From the NCBI GenBank assembly GCA_950295325.1, contig OX485804.1, positions 15,440,001-15,504,000 of the forward strand: a stretch of 64,000 bases of DNA, given 5' to 3'. Shown here one piece after another: positions 24,201 to 35,877 of the stretch. The notes beneath the pieces were generated by a model. It made no database searches. It had not been told where the DNA came from and saw only the letters and a program-made list of their open reading frames with translations. This DNA is from Polytrichum commune. Taxonomy: Eukaryota > Streptophyta > Polytrichopsida > Polytrichales > Polytrichaceae. Each line of letters begins with the position of its first letter. Positions within the stretch are counted from its first letter, which is position 1. Position numbers and translations under genes: made by a program.

Positions 24201-27200
24201 TCCAATGTTCCAAGATTCAGAAGTGTTTTGCAAATTCTACTCAAGAATACCTCTCAAGACACGAAGCCTTCTCCCATCTACCAACATTCAGAAGTGTTAT
24301 ACCCATTCTACTCAAGAACAAATTATCCCAAACTCTGAATGTGCGTAACATTCTTGAGTCGATTTCTCTCCCATGTATCTGTATTACCTAAAAATTAATT
24401 CTATTTGCGCAAGAATCAAAGTCCTTGATTACATGCATGAATGTCGAGCAATGTCGAGTGGAAAGACTTCATTAGATTGTTGCCAAATTACGGGCATAAA
24501 GCCTTCTCCCATCTACCAGAATTCAAGAATGTTATCCCATACCTCTGAATGTGCATAACATTCTTGAGTAGGGTGTTCTCCCATCTATCCGGGTTCACCT
24601 AAAAATTGATTCCATTTGCGCCCGGAGACTACATAAGCATCAAGAATGTTATGAAATTCACCAAATGTCGTTCACATCTGATATGGAGTAAACGAACAAC
24701 CTACACGCAACATCTCCGGTGACAGAGGAGCACGTCCACGAAAGGACCAGAATTACTCAAATCCTCGTGGTTCTGCACTAAAGGTCGATGTGTTCAACAA
24801 ATACATCAGGTGTTCACACACATACCTGAAGAGCCTTGACTATGGAAACAATGGCATTTCGTTTCATGAGGATCTTCTCCCGTGCCAAGACGGCCTTAAA
24901 CACCTCCATGTTTGAAACTGAATATTTCTTCTTCGCCAAAGCGGCGGGGTGGCTTTTCTCTTTAGGGAATGGAACTGCAAGCTCCTCGTTCATCTTCATG
25001 CCGACGTGGAAGTCTTGGAACGCTTCCGCGAATTTCTTGACTGGGAAATACCGGTAGGGTTTGCGCTTATCAGCCCAATACTGTGCTTGGTCTTTACGCG
25101 ATGTCACCTACATACATGCAGATACATTGCCAAGTCAGAATGTCAAATTTCCTTCAGGCTATCTATGTCGCCTGTTTAAGAAGAAATTTGCTATAAAAGA
25201 TCAGTGATCATATTCTGTCTGGGGTCATTTGCCAAGTCAGAATGTCAAATTTCTCAGGCAATGTCGCTACCTATTCAAGAAAGTTCTTTGCAATAGATGA
25301 TCAGTGATCATGTTCTGTTTGGGCTCATTTGATTTGGCATACCTCTTGTAGAAAGTCGGCAATGCCCTTCCTGTCAGGGCACCTGAATCCACATGATTCA
25401 AAAAACTCCATCACGTTTCCAATGGGCCCGTGGTAAACCACCTGCCCCTCTGAGAGCAGAAGTACATCATCAAAAAGGTTGAATGTCTCTGGAGCCGGTT
25501 GCAATAGTGAGATCAGAACTGTCGCTGACAACTCATGGGCAAACCTGCCAAAACTTTTCACTATGGAGAATGTGGTAGAGCTGTCCAAGCCAGTGGAAAT
25601 CTCGTCCATGAACAGCGTCTTCATTGGACCCACGATCATCTCCGCTGCATTCATAGCACCACAACGAAAACATTCAGCAAACACGCATGAAGTGGAAAGC
25701 TGCCATGAGATTGTTGACAAATTTCGGACTTGCAGCCAATTATCCCCATCTACTAACATTCAAGAATCTTAAGATGCACCTTCTACTCAAAAATATCTCT
25801 TCAAAACATGAAGCCTGAGTTCTCCCATCTACCAACATTTAAGATTATTTTGCCCATTCTACTTAAGAATGTCATCCCAAACCTCGGTGAATGACATATA
25901 TATCGTTCTTGAGTAGATTGTTCTCCCGTCTTATCCGTATTACCTGAGAAATAATTACATTTGCGCCCGAAAATTACATAGTCTATCCAAGAATTTTATG
26001 ACATTCACCGACAATCGTTAAGATCTGATGTGGAGTAAACAAGCAACCCACAAGGATCATCTGGCATATACACATGACATGGACCGTAGTTATGACACTC
26101 ACTCCAAAACCTCACCTGTAGTCACTCGTTTCTTCTGCCCGCCCGAAATTCCACGCGCCATTTCATCTCCAACTAGCGTGTTCGCACAGATGTCCAGCCC
26201 TAATATCTACACACATTCCCATTGAAGTACCACTGAAATCAATCGTCTATTCATGTCCTCTCCGACCTTCAAGAAAACCTCGGACGGATAACAGGAGAAG
26301 AGAAGAAGAAGGCCTTCAAAGTCCAAAGGTTAACTACCAGAAAGCACAGATTCAAAGCGTACGACCAACCTACTTGATCTTACAGCTCGTATAGTCGATC
26401 ACAAGTTGCATAATACAAGATTGACACAAGAGTGTGACCACATAGTGAAAATTCTAACAACGAGACATGCAACATCGTGTGTCGTGCACCCACCTTGAGA
26501 GTATACTCCACCGCAAGACTGGCTTGCAATCCTGGCAAGGCCGATGCCTGATTTACAGAGCAATTACCAGACATCAATATCCACCATCATCATCATATCT
26601 CGAACAGGGATGTACTGGATAAAACATCATATATTATTGGTTTCCTACATAACCTATTAAAGAGATCTCAAAACCCATCGAAGGCTACCATTAAAAAGAA
26701 GCCACAATACATTTCAAAAATTCCATATGTTATCTTTCCTTCAAGAGCATGCCTCAGGACCCTCCCATTTTAATGGACCAATGGAAGATTATTAGTAGTA
26801 CACACATCATACGAGGTTGGTTTCCTACATAGCTTATTAAAGGGATGTCATAAGCCATCAGAATGCTATCATTGAACAAGTGCTACGATACAATTTAGAA
26901 ATCCTTGTGCCATCATTCCTCCGAGAGGATGCCTCAGGAGCCTCCCATTTCAAGAACTTATTTATTAATGGAAGATTATTAGCAGGATTTGGAAGCTCAC
27001 TTTCATGTAGGTGTCCACATCCGCCTCGGGCCGAATACCAGCCTCTTTCTCTCTCTTTGTAACCTCCTCCAGCAATTCTAAAAGCCCAGAGCCATGGGAA
27101 TCACATCAGCCATGGGAAAGTACTGAGGAAAGGATAGATCATGCAGATCAGTAATTCCACGCTCTCAGAGCGCTTAAGATTTTGACATCAACTTCTGATA

Positions 27201-30120
27201 AAAAGCGAACATGAAGAAAACAATGTACCGTAAAGTGGTCCGACGCCCTGAACATTTGCAGAAAAATCTAGGGTTTCACGAACTGTTAATTGGCCAACAT
27301 GAAGGTCGTTTTGGCCGACATAAGCTGCAGTCTTCTGTGGCACAAATTCGCTGTGTTTGTGACCATTGAATGTCACTTTCCCCTCGACCTACACACAAAG
27401 ACAAATCCAACGCAAACTGATGAATCATGGATACCATGGTGAAAGAAGCAATATATGCAATTTATGCGAAGAACAAACTATGTCAGACTCCAGTCATGGC
27501 AAAAAGAGTCACTTCAAGTAGGCATGAATTAATGAATGAATTGTGCAATTTGAACTTCTGTGACCTGTCAACTGTTACCAACATAGTTCGTAATTTCCAA
27601 TTAAAGATCCTCAGTTCCAGTATTTTTCGTGTCTCACCTGGAGGCTGCTACTAAGCCTCCCAGCAAGAGCTAGAAGCATGGTTGTCTTTCCTGAGCTTGG
27701 AGGTCCCAGCAGCAATGTCATTCTACACCATCAAAATTCTTGTCAAAAAAGAGCGTAATTCCCAGGATAGAGAGCAACATAGAGAAAAAAATTATACATA
27801 AATAAAAAAGGATCATGATTGATCGCTTTCACTGTTTAGAGATTCAAAGATGTGTTATCATGTTCAAAATTCATGTTGAAGTTGAATTCTAAATTTATGA
27901 ACACTGCTATGTATCGATGATGTTGGTAGAGAAGGCAAAGGTGTATGCCATAGAGAAGCAGATCGGTACTACCTGCCAGGTTTGATGACACCGCTGATGT
28001 TCTCTAAAATGGTAAGCTCGTGTTTTGTTGTTGGAGATAGATGAACCACGTCGAGAACCGTCTGTCATCCGTCACGATCCGATCGTTGACAAAAATTAAG
28101 TAGAAAGGAAAGAATGATGCACTTCAGAGCAAGTTTAAGCATGGTTACTGAAATTCAAATTTTAGGTGACAATAGGTTATGAACGTGAAGGTTCCACATC
28201 AATGACATGGACACCGAAACAGCATTACAAATCACAACCAAGGTCGGTTGTCACTCCGGACCGAATGGGCTGGATTACGAATAAAAGTACCGGAAAGAAA
28301 AAATGCAATGTACCTCAATGATATTCAGAAAGGAGTTCCAAAGAGTCGGCAGACCCCGGCTCCCGACATGACATTTTGCTTTCACAGATAAATTGTCGAA
28401 CCGGACCTCGACTGTCGGCAGCTCGATTCCAATCCTACAAGACCATCCCAACAAAAGCCATTAAAACTGTCAAACTTTCTCCTGCATGATAGAAAACTTA
28501 CTGAAACATGAAATTTCAAGATACACAATCAGGTTATCTTCCCGCCACATGCAGTTGATTCTAAATTAGCCTCGTAAGAATATCTCACAGTTTCTGAATA
28601 TAATTCCTACAGAACAGAAATGAGCCACGGATTGATTTCATTCACATTAAATCATCACAAGCTAGTTAATAATTCACTCTACTGAGGGATTCAACTGACG
28701 TGTGAAAGTTTGATCAATTCAAGTCGTCACGAAGAACAGACGAGACATCACAAGGAAGCTCAACCATGTTCCAGTCCATTGCATTGAACTGAGAACGAAT
28801 CGAAGGTGAAGCTGGGAGAGCTCATGTATATGTATAGTATACAATATATACACATTACAAGTAGACGTGCCTAAATCGAACACAAGAATAATCTGGACAC
28901 CTATATTTGAGTGGTATGTGGTTAGGTGAGGATCTAAGAACGGACACTCCCATAATCCCATCTGGTCCAGTTCCAAGGAACAGGTTGAACCCTGAGAGGT
29001 GACAATGCAATGAATTGAAGAAGTATTGACTCTAAATTTCATAAGAGAATTTGACATGTGTAAATTAAGACACTGTGCCGGTGTTATTCGGTGACTTTTC
29101 TTAATCGGACACCTATGTTTGACTGGTGTGTGGTTAGGTGAGGATCAAACTTAAGAAACAAACCCCATAAAGACATAATCTTTGACACCTATATTTGAGT
29201 GGTATGTGGTTAGGTGAGGATCTAAGAACGGACACTCCCATAATCCCATCTGGTCCAGTTCCAAGGAACAGGTTGAACCCTGAGAGGTGACAATGCAATG
29301 AATTGAAGAAGTATTGACTCTAAGTTTCATATGAGAATTTGACATGTGTAAAGTAAGGCACTGTGCCGGTGTTATTCGGTGACTTTTCTTAATCGGACAC
29401 CTATGTTTGACTGGTGTGTGGTTAGGTGAGGATCAAACTTAAGAAACAAACCCCATAAAGACACCATGTGTGAAAAAGATTGGATTACACATGTCTTCAA
29501 CTCTTATCCACTACTCCACAATCGGAAGGACCTTATGTACTATTTAGTGACGGAATGATTCAACAAACATGCACTTCCGATAACTCTAACTAAATAGGGA
29601 AGACCCGATTTTTAATCCGATTTATGCTATTGCTTCATCGTAAATTTGCTAATACAACACATATACATACATACCTGTCTAATCGTTTGCGCAGTTTGAC
29701 CAAGAGTTGCTCATCTTCACCGGTGGTCCGGTGCAATTTGTGGAGCAGATGGTGGATGTCGTCCATGGACAGATCTTTCTGCACATCCACCTGGTGGATA
29801 CTCCCAGTGTGCTTCTGCAAGATGGATGTCCTGACACGGTCATAAGTGGGAAGCTTCTCCAGGGCCGCCCAGCGCAGGGCCTCTTCATCGTCGCCTGCGC
29901 GGTTGCTGCTCCCCATAGCCGCGGCCTCTAAAGGATTGCTCCCTCCGAAGAGCGAGTAGGAGCCCGCCCGCCCCAAACTACCACTTATCCCCGTGTCTCC
30001 TCCCCGTAAGCTTCGCGACATGGATTGCGAGATCCGCCTCGGTCGCATCGGTATTTCGCCGTCGGTGTATTCATCTTCTTGTTCCACCACCTGCCCCGAA
30101 TCCTTCACAGATTTCTCCAT
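15273..30120 (-). CDS. Full-size PDR-type ABCG transporter, 22 exons
   Basis: Exons (minus strand): 30120-29675, 28434-28314, 28061-27973, 27722-27638, 27388-27229, 27077-27001, 26547-26494, 26206-26116, 25644-25343, 25107-24826, 24018-23440, 23168-23027, 22485-22139, 21427-21318, 21087-20865, 19947-19657, 19228-19145, 18883-18750, 18310-18083, 17293-17122, 16234-15980, 15545-15273. They join in phase to 1514 residues, normal for plant PDR proteins. NBD1: Walker [10 protein letters not shown] (225-233), signature GISGGQ (363-368), Walker B D388-E389; its H-loop position is a Leu ([11 protein letters not shown]), the usual PDR asymmetry. TMD1 spans about 570-810 and ends near APRWE. NBD2: GVSGAGKTT (957-965), LSTEQRKR (1064-1071), D1088-E1089, IHQPS H-loop. 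TMD2 occupies about 1206-1514. Such pumps export terpenoids, hormones or xenobiotics across the plasma membrane; the substrate is not visible. The N-terminus is Ser/Arg-rich. Intron 17 has a GC donor. Confidence 0.93.
16330..16765 (+). mobile_element. 5S rRNA-related repeat, copy D, in ABCG intron 20
   Basis: On the plus strand TAGTACTCAAATGGGTGACCTTCCTAGCAC resembles the 5S rRNA box C region. It is followed by the same body as copies A-C in reverse orientation (GGTGCACCCTA, CCACCCAATCATAGTGG, CTCTAATTGTCATGATGCCC). The 5S-sense strand runs opposite to the host gene. Confidence 0.6.
19308..19625. repeat. Dispersed repeat family F2, copy 2, in ABCG intron 16
   Basis: It matches 3825-4235 over the ACTAGAGAGGTTGAGAGCTC block, the CATGCTTGTTCGCTCGA segment and the GAGAGCTTG and ACAAGCTCTC stretches. 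It is non-coding; its origin is unknown. Confidence 0.5.
19990..20395 (-). mobile_element. 5S rRNA-related repeat, copy A, in ABCG intron 15
   Basis: It has the same body as copy B, in the same orientation and directly adjacent (the shared GGTCACCC motifs are 364 bp apart). It begins near a GAAAGAAAGAAAGA run and ends in AAGGTCACCCATCC, the reverse complement of a 5S box C-like motif. The rest of the 5S-like part is diverged or missing. Confidence 0.55.
20396..20800 (-). mobile_element. 5S rRNA-related repeat, copy B, in ABCG intron 15
   Basis: On the minus strand the 5S-like end reads TTAGTACTCGGATGGGTGAC followed by CTTCTGAG, close to plant 5S rRNA box C (about 24 of 28 positions by eye). 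A GGATCCC..GCGAACTCG stretch upstream recalls the 5S A-box side. With copy A it forms a head-to-tail pair, which could be two LTRs of a very small element or two tandem SINE-like insertions. Confidence 0.6.
21445..21780. repeat. Foldback repeat family F1, copy 2, in ABCG intron 13
   Basis: The left half with GTATGCTCGGAGGTAGTA pairs imperfectly with the right half ending TACTTCCAAGTATGCAC. The outer ends GTTGGTAGGGG and CAACTCCCAACC are complementary. The sequence matches copy 1 in the oxidase intron. Confidence 0.55.
22494..22860. repeat. Tandem duplication in ABCG intron 12
   Basis: About 22494-22635 and 22716-22855 share GGAATTTGTGAGA / GCAATTTGTGAGA, ACAGCAAGCAA.CCCTC, AACAATCTTT and ATGTAAGATAT blocks in the same order, so this is a diverged local duplication of intron sequence. 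Confidence 0.55.
24165..24705. repeat. Two units of an intronic repeat in ABCG intron 10
   Basis: Units at about 24165-24400 and 24425-24700 share ACCAATTTTCGG/CCAAATTACGGG, GAAGCCTTCTCCCATCTACCA, CTCTGAATGTGC.TAACATTCTTGAGT and AATT.ATTC.ATTTGCGC. The same module recurs in intron 8 (25690-26060). Confidence 0.55.
25127..25328. repeat. Two-copy tandem repeat (102-bp period) in ABCG intron 9
   Basis: TTGCCAAGTCAGAATGTCAA begins both units, at 25127 and 25229. Both continue through a GATCAGTGATCAT motif to TTCTGT.TGGG.TCAT. This is a recent local duplication. Confidence 0.75.
25690..26060. repeat. Third unit of the intron 10 repeat, in ABCG intron 8
   Basis: It carries GACAAATTTCGGACTTG, CTCCCATCTACCAACATT, GTTCTTGAGTAGATTGTTCTCCC, ATTTGCGCCCGAAAATTACATA and GATGTGGAGTAAAC, matching intron 10. 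One module therefore sits in two introns of the same gene. Confidence 0.55.
26633..26990. repeat. Tandem duplication in ABCG intron 6
   Basis: Units at about 26633-26800 and 26815-26985 share GGTTTCCTACATA.C.TATTAAAG, GCATGCCTCAGGA/GGATGCCTCAGGA, CCTCCCATTT and TGGAAGATTATTAG in order. Confidence 0.6.
28896..29465. repeat. Near-identical 288-bp tandem duplication in ABCG intron 1
   Basis: Copies at 28896-29174 and 29184-29462 differ at only a few positions (for example AAATTTCATAAGAG against AAGTTTCATATGAG). Each copy contains an older internal duplication: a GACACCTATATTTGAGTGGT start and a GACACCTATGTTTGACTGGT later. Confidence 0.8.
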
Positions 30121-31135
30121 ATCTCCGGAGGGGAAGGGGTCCGGAAGTCAACCTCAACAAATGCCCTATGCAAATCAGCTCTTCATCCAGCCTCTTCTGC
30201 AACTTTAGAATTTTCTATCTAATTCGGTAATTACGTCCCTGCAGCAGCGGATCACATTACAATTACTTCAATCGCTCTCTCTTAGGTCACGCGAAAATTC
30301 TTTCGAGTGACCGACGTGTAAGTACATCGATGTTCAAACATCAAGACTTTACGCATAAAGGTAACCAAAATAGCATATAATCAAAAATCGAGAGAGAATA
30401 GAGAATACAAAGCTCTTGGAGTTACACACTCGATACCAAGCGATCGCAAGAAAAAAGAATTATGGCTCCGGAAGTCACTCAAGAATATACTACAGACAAC
30501 AACTTCTACTCTTGATACTACGAGTCATCCAGACTCAGCTTCTGTGACTTTCAAAGTTTGTAGACTTTTGTCATCGTGTCTTTATATTCCAATTCTTCAA
30601 AACTCTCTTCTCAAATCACACGACATTGTATCGAACTCTGTAATCTCTCATCGTCCGGCTTACCAGAAGAAAATTCGTTGTGTAGGAAAACACTAGTGAG
30701 CAGACATGTATCCTTGCGAGTATCATCGATGTAGAAACATCAACACTTGCAGAGAGGGGAGACCATTGTATCATTAAATAAAATAAAATCAAGAGAGATA
30801 GTTTGTAATCCACTACTCTTAAAGTTACGTACTCAACACACACAAGAATCGAAAAGAAGAATAGAGAAATTAAAATGAACTTCAATTCTGTAACTTTGGA
30901 TTCTGACATTGTCCCTTCAAATTCCAAGTTCTTCAAACCTTATTTTTTGCAATGATTCTCAGGTCACACGAAATTGTTTCGACATACGTGGTCTCTCATT
31001 GAAGAATGTGTCCTTAGCAGTACATCGATGTTCAAACATCGACATTTATAGACACAGAGAACCAGTATATCGAAAAATCAAAGATTAAGAGGGATAGTTA
31101 GATATACGTACTCAATACACAACAATCTAAAGAGG
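30121..31135. promoter_or_regulatory. ABCG 5' flank with three diverged tandem units of about 340 bp
   Basis: Unit starts near 30281, 30612 and 30957 share GGTCACACGAAATTGTTTCGA-like openings, the CATCGATGT..AAACATC motif (30325, 30725, 31024) and an ATCAA.GAGAGATAG..TACGTACTCAA tail. They lie directly upstream of the ABCG start codon (30120), so they cover its leader and promoter. No TATA box was assigned with confidence. Confidence 0.5.
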
Positions 31136-31349
31136 GCTCTCGAAACAGGAAGTAGAATGAATAGAACCGACTCAGTGCGGCGGTAGCCCAAATGGTGGCA
31201 TTGAATTGAATTGAATATCTTTGGGGACCAATTGGCTGAGGGTGAGCATTCAAGCAAATTGTTGTATAGAATGTGTAGTAAGACTTCCGTTTCGACACAA
31301 GGAAACCATGATAGATCAAATAAAACCCTGAAGTTGGAAAACTGGAAAG

Positions 31350-31820
31350 TCAAAAGCCCAAAGTTGAGATTATTCGAGAAACCATTCTTGTATTTGTGCC
31401 ACAGCAAAGAAATTCAAACGCCGGGTGCTCTCTGAGCTAATTTCTCCATCGGTCAGTAACTCAGTGTTTCGGGACTAACTTGTAAACCTGGCACACCGAG
31501 GCGTATTATCTATCAACACCAGTTTTACAGCGACAATGAAACTGGAATCTGGTCACAGACTGGAAATTAGTAGTCACTGACACTAGATTTAGAAGTTTCT
31601 AGAGCCTTGTATCGCACAGAAAGTAGAAAATTATATTTTGAAATCTTCGCGTGATGTTCCAAATTAAGTTTTCGAAACATCATCAGAGAAAACTCAAACA
31701 TCGGCTCCTCTCTGCCATTTCTTCTCCATAAGGCTGTCAGGATTAATTTCAAACTACAAAACCCTGGAAGCCGAGGTGGATTACCTATTAACTCCATTGT
31801 GAAGTAAGAAATGATAAACA
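31350..31820. repeat. Diverged pair of repeats upstream of ABCG
   Basis: About 31370-31530 and 31665-31810 share ATTCAAAC..CGG.TGCTCTCTG, TTTCTCCAT, a CAAAC..CCTGG block and CCGAGG.G.ATTA.CTAT. No coding signal was found. Confidence 0.4.
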
Positions 31821-32700
31821 GCACTCGTAAGTTTCCAAGTTTGAGCCTCACCTCACATAGTTGTTCGCCTGCACAAGAATTCTTGAACCGGCACGCAACA
31901 CATACATAATTCACCAGGTGAGTGACACATAAATTTCTCCGAGCACCAGCACAGACTTCTTGCACATTGGTTGCATTGGCCCAAAAAAAACCACAGAGCT
32001 AGCATGATGATTCATGTAGAAAACCAACCAACAGAAAAAAGGCCAAGATGATAATTCATGAAACTTGGTGACCGTGCAGCTCAACAACTAAACTCACCTA
32101 GTAGAGAGTACTAGTCTGACTACCACCCGTACTCCCACTCCTCATGAAGGCTCAGAAGAGAACTTCAAGTTGGCAGACTCTTTCTGTCGGTCCTTAAAGT
32201 ATAAATCCTCTCCTTTAAGAACAGCCACCTTTCTGGAAACCCCAAGCTTGCAAGACTGACCTTCAAAATGCAAAGTGCCAAACACGCAAGAGATGATGAC
32301 GATGTTTCAGACTGACCACATCCTCTGACAACAAATATATCATCTAGTAGCCGCCACAAAACTGAACTTCTTGCTTATTGTTCAATAGGCCTTACTTAGA
32401 AAACAGAAACAGAAAAGCTGGTAATACAGCTTGTAATTACTACTTGGACCTTATGATTGCAAATACCGAGGAGAGTGTCATCAGCAAGAAGAATCCTGCC
32501 AAGTTCTTGAGAAGTTCCTTAAGCACATATTAAATGCGTGATTCAAGAATCAAGAACCAAGGATCAAGATGATTCTTCACCTCGTGGAAGGAGCAACTAC
32601 CGTTTGATGAGGAACCCTGCACTGTGACCTTATTAGACTTCTTACACTTTGGCATTGAACACCCATATGAGTCACGACCTAACTTGAAGTTCCTGCAGAA
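31821..32700. other. No feature seen
   Basis: Both strands were read; the short open frames have no recognisable homology. Confidence 0.4.
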
Positions 32701-32734
32701 AGAAACCGGTTCAATTTTATTTTTATGTTGTGGA

Positions 32735-32970
32735 ATCAATGATCGGGGAGAACCGGCAGTTAGTTACAGATAAACCGGTTGAGTTTGAGAAATAACCGGT
32801 TGAAGTTCGAGACTTTAGGAAAATTACCGATCATTTTAGAGGAATTTATAGAATATACCCCAATTTGATAAAGGAAAACCGGAGGATGTCAACATGTAAC
32901 CGGTTGCACTTGCAAACACTAGGATCTCAACCGATTATGCCCAAAAATCTCCCCGATCACTGTGTGGAAT
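32735..32970. repeat. ACCGGTT-rich repeat, copy 1 (single arm)
   Basis: Multiple ACCGGTT motifs lie in a segment that is repeated at 36849-37075 and, inverted, at 37125-37312. Shared blocks include GGGGAGAACCGGCAGTTAG, CATTTTAGAGGAATTTATAG and ATACCCCAATTT. It is probably one arm of the foldback element described there. Confidence 0.65.
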
Positions 32971-34060
32971 GTGCTTACTTTCACGTACCCTAAATTGGTG
33001 GCTTTATGTGCAAACGACGCAGCAGCCTATAAACTTGAAGGCTGTTTTGACTTGAACTTGAAGCCTAAAAAGTCGAGCTTTTTGGATCTTTCCTTCCTTC
33101 GTTCTTTCTTTCCTCCAAGCCCAGGAGGTTGAGCATATTCGTGGGAAGGGACACACTGCTAAAAGGTCCCGAGATTTTCTATCTTAAACCACTTTTAAGT
33201 TTCTAGAGAGTCTTATTAAAGACCTTTGAGGAGCGAGAGCCGGAGGTCACATGTGAATGAGTTGCTCATCTTTCACCAGTGACAAGTCGATGTTACTAGA
33301 TCAAGAAGGAAAGAATTGATGTTGATCTTCATGAGCTTTTATCAACTACTGTAGTGATGTGATTTGAAGTGGCGTATATCATATCAACACACTACCACAA
33401 CAACGATGGGTGAATCAAGGTTGCAAGTTGTAGATATTGGCTTCCTCTGACTGTATTTCTGAGGGATAAAGTGCACAGTGAGTGATGACAACCACAATTA
33501 CCTCAACTACTTACAGCTCTAAAGTTTTCCCTTCTCTGTGCTTCATCAATGGCAATATACAAGGGTGAAACTTGTGATGGTTGTAGCGAGTTTACTTCCT
33601 TTTACTCTTTTCTTAAAAAACAATATCCCACTTGCATATGCAGAATGTTAGACATTCTCCTGACAGAATCGGTCATACACAGTTGAAAAATTAATTAGCT
33701 TCGCGAGTGCAAGTGCGAGTGCCAAAACTAATTTAAAATGGTGCACTTTTCAAATTGCTCAACGTTCAGGTGAAGCATTCGGATAGAAAGTCACGACACA
33801 CACGAAGACAAGAAATCACTAAATTTGTCACCGATCGCAAGCCAGGGATTTAATAACGAAAGTAAACTTGGTCTTTTGTTTAATGTGAACTTTGAGGGTT
33901 GTAGATTGTTTCAAACAAAACATTCGACGACCATGTAACCCAGTTACTCCAAAATCAGTCGTCAAACGTTTTAGGTCACCGGACGTTAAAGCGCATGAAA
34001 AAAGGCTGCTTCCTAATTTGCTGAGGGGGGGATCCTTGACATTTTAAAACATCATATCAT
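32971..34060. other. No gene seen; one dispersed repeat segment
   Basis: About 33465-33620 (GGGATAAAGTGCAC.., CAAGGGTGAAACTTGTGATGG) recurs near 34515-34575 and 35500-35700. I saw nothing else. Confidence 0.35.
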
Positions 34061-34475
34061 GGGGACGTCACTCCATTGTCAAGTTGAACAGCACGTGCGA
34101 ACAAAGTTTGCTACCCCTATATTACATGCCATAGATAATTTTAAAATTTATGATATTTTTCCTACATATACATAACCATTGATAGTATGTTTGGTATAAT
34201 TTTTTGAAATTTTTAGTCTTCTTCATTGTTTGTAGTATTTTTTTTAGTTCAATTCTGCGTCATTCTAGTTAGAAACGGTATGTTTTATGAAAAGAACAAA
34301 TCATCATATTTAGTTATTATTTTTTACGATGTAATAGGTACCATGTATATCTACTCCTAAAAAAACATTGATAAAAGTTTGACCCATTTTGGTGATGCTT
34401 TTGTAAAAAGTAGGATTTTTTACATGTAAAATGTTCGCACGTGGTTGTACAACTTTACAATGGAGTGACCTCCCC
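34061..34475. mobile_element. TIR element of 415 bp with inverted repeats of about 45 bp
   Basis: The left end GGGGACGTCACTCCATTGTC..GTTG..CACGTGCGAACA matches the reverse complement of the right end (TGTTCGCACGTGG..CAATGGAGTGACCTCCCC). The interior is AT-rich and non-coding, so the element is non-autonomous. No convincing target duplication was seen, so the superfamily is open. Confidence 0.7.
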
Positions 34476-34589
34476 GTGCGCCACACATTCGCCAAATGCC
34501 AGGTGGGCTATATGGAGGGATAAGGTGCACTTGATGATGACAACCACATTTACCACAACCACTCTAGTCTCTAAAACTACACTAAATAT

Positions 34590-35112
34590 GATGTTTATGC
34601 CCCCTTGACTTTACCAAATAATCAAAGTCTTTTCTAGAAACCAAGTAAAGCCCTCTCGGTTGTAGCGAAGGCATCCAGCTATCCCAATGCACCTACAAAA
34701 ACTTCCTCCGGAGATTTTCGAGTAGGTTTTAGTTAAAGTAGTTTTCACACTTGTTCATTGCTTTATCTACCAAGTAATGAATGTTGGATAGTTTTTGTCC
34801 CATCCCTAGATGCCTTACTATTCATCTATCTTACCTTCGGTTTTTCTTAATGAAGGTCCTCATGCCCTCGTAGCTAAGACTAAAAGCAACCAATCACAAG
34901 GGCAAGAGGCGGCACTTTTAAAGGCCCTACATTCTTGCCTCATGTCTAGGTACCAATGGGAGGGTTGGTGCTTGAGGCTTACAACCTCCACTTTTAAACC
35001 ATGCCACATGATTTGCCAACTAGGCTCGGGACTAGATAGTGTCAATGGTGTGAAGGCCGTGTTCTTAAAACCAACTTTTAGACTTAGCTAAAGTCAAGTG
35101 GGAAGGGAGCAT
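34590..35112. mobile_element. Family F3 non-autonomous element, copy 1
   Basis: One of three copies (also 40640-41078 and 41140-41667). The ends are imperfect inverted repeats (ATGCCCCCTTGACTTTAC.. and ..CTAAAGTCAAGTGGGAAGGG). The interior shares CCTCATGCCCTCGTAGCTAA, AAGCAACCAATCACAAG and CTTGAGGCTTA with the others. No transposase. Confidence 0.6.
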
Positions 35113-35874
35113 AATTAGTGTCATATGGCATATAATGTCACCGTGGTAACTTTTTCAATGAATAAGTTTCCAAATACTATCATCCCAACTTACTTTCAAA
35201 TCATCCAAATGCCAATTATTGAATCAAAGTTTGGAATGATTTGCATCCTAACAAAATTGTGATTGAACATTGTCTTGGATGATTGAAATTTGGATGACAA
35301 ATCACTCAGTAAGTGACAATACTAGCAACAATGGTAAGTCTGTAATGCCCAAATTGTTTTTTTACAAGGAACGACAAATATTGTTAGGTTAACATTGAGT
35401 GTTGGTGACACTAGAATTAGTATTGAGCAAGACAATTAGAATTGGTGACACTAAATATCATCGTTTGTGTACTCCATCAACCGCCATCAACAAGGGGTAG
35501 TGAATGAGGGTGGAACTTGTGATGGGTGTAGTATACTTTCTTTAACTCTATTCTAAAAGAAGAAGAGATAAGGTGCACTTACCGATAACTATCACAACTA
35601 GTCTAGTCTCGAACTACTTCATCAACAGCCCATTAACAAGAGGTAGTGGACGAGGGTGGAGCTTGCGATAGTTGTACTTTGCTTTCTTTGGTTCTCTTTT
35701 GATGTTTGTAGGTGTCGTGTAGCACCAATGAGAGAACTTTGAGGCCAAGTCGTGGACGGGGTTGTAGAAGGCCATTATAATGACTACACTTCAGACAAAC
35801 TTTATGCTAGTATAACCCGTAAATTATTTGTCTCTTACAAAGGATGATACTTGAGATCAAATCCATTCTGTAAC
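35113..35874. other. No gene seen; short dispersed repeats
   Basis: It holds diverged copies of the GATAAGGTGCACTT and GAGGGTGGA.CTTG.GAT.G segments noted near 33470 and 34515. No coding homology. Confidence 0.35.
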
Positions 35875-35877
35875 TAA

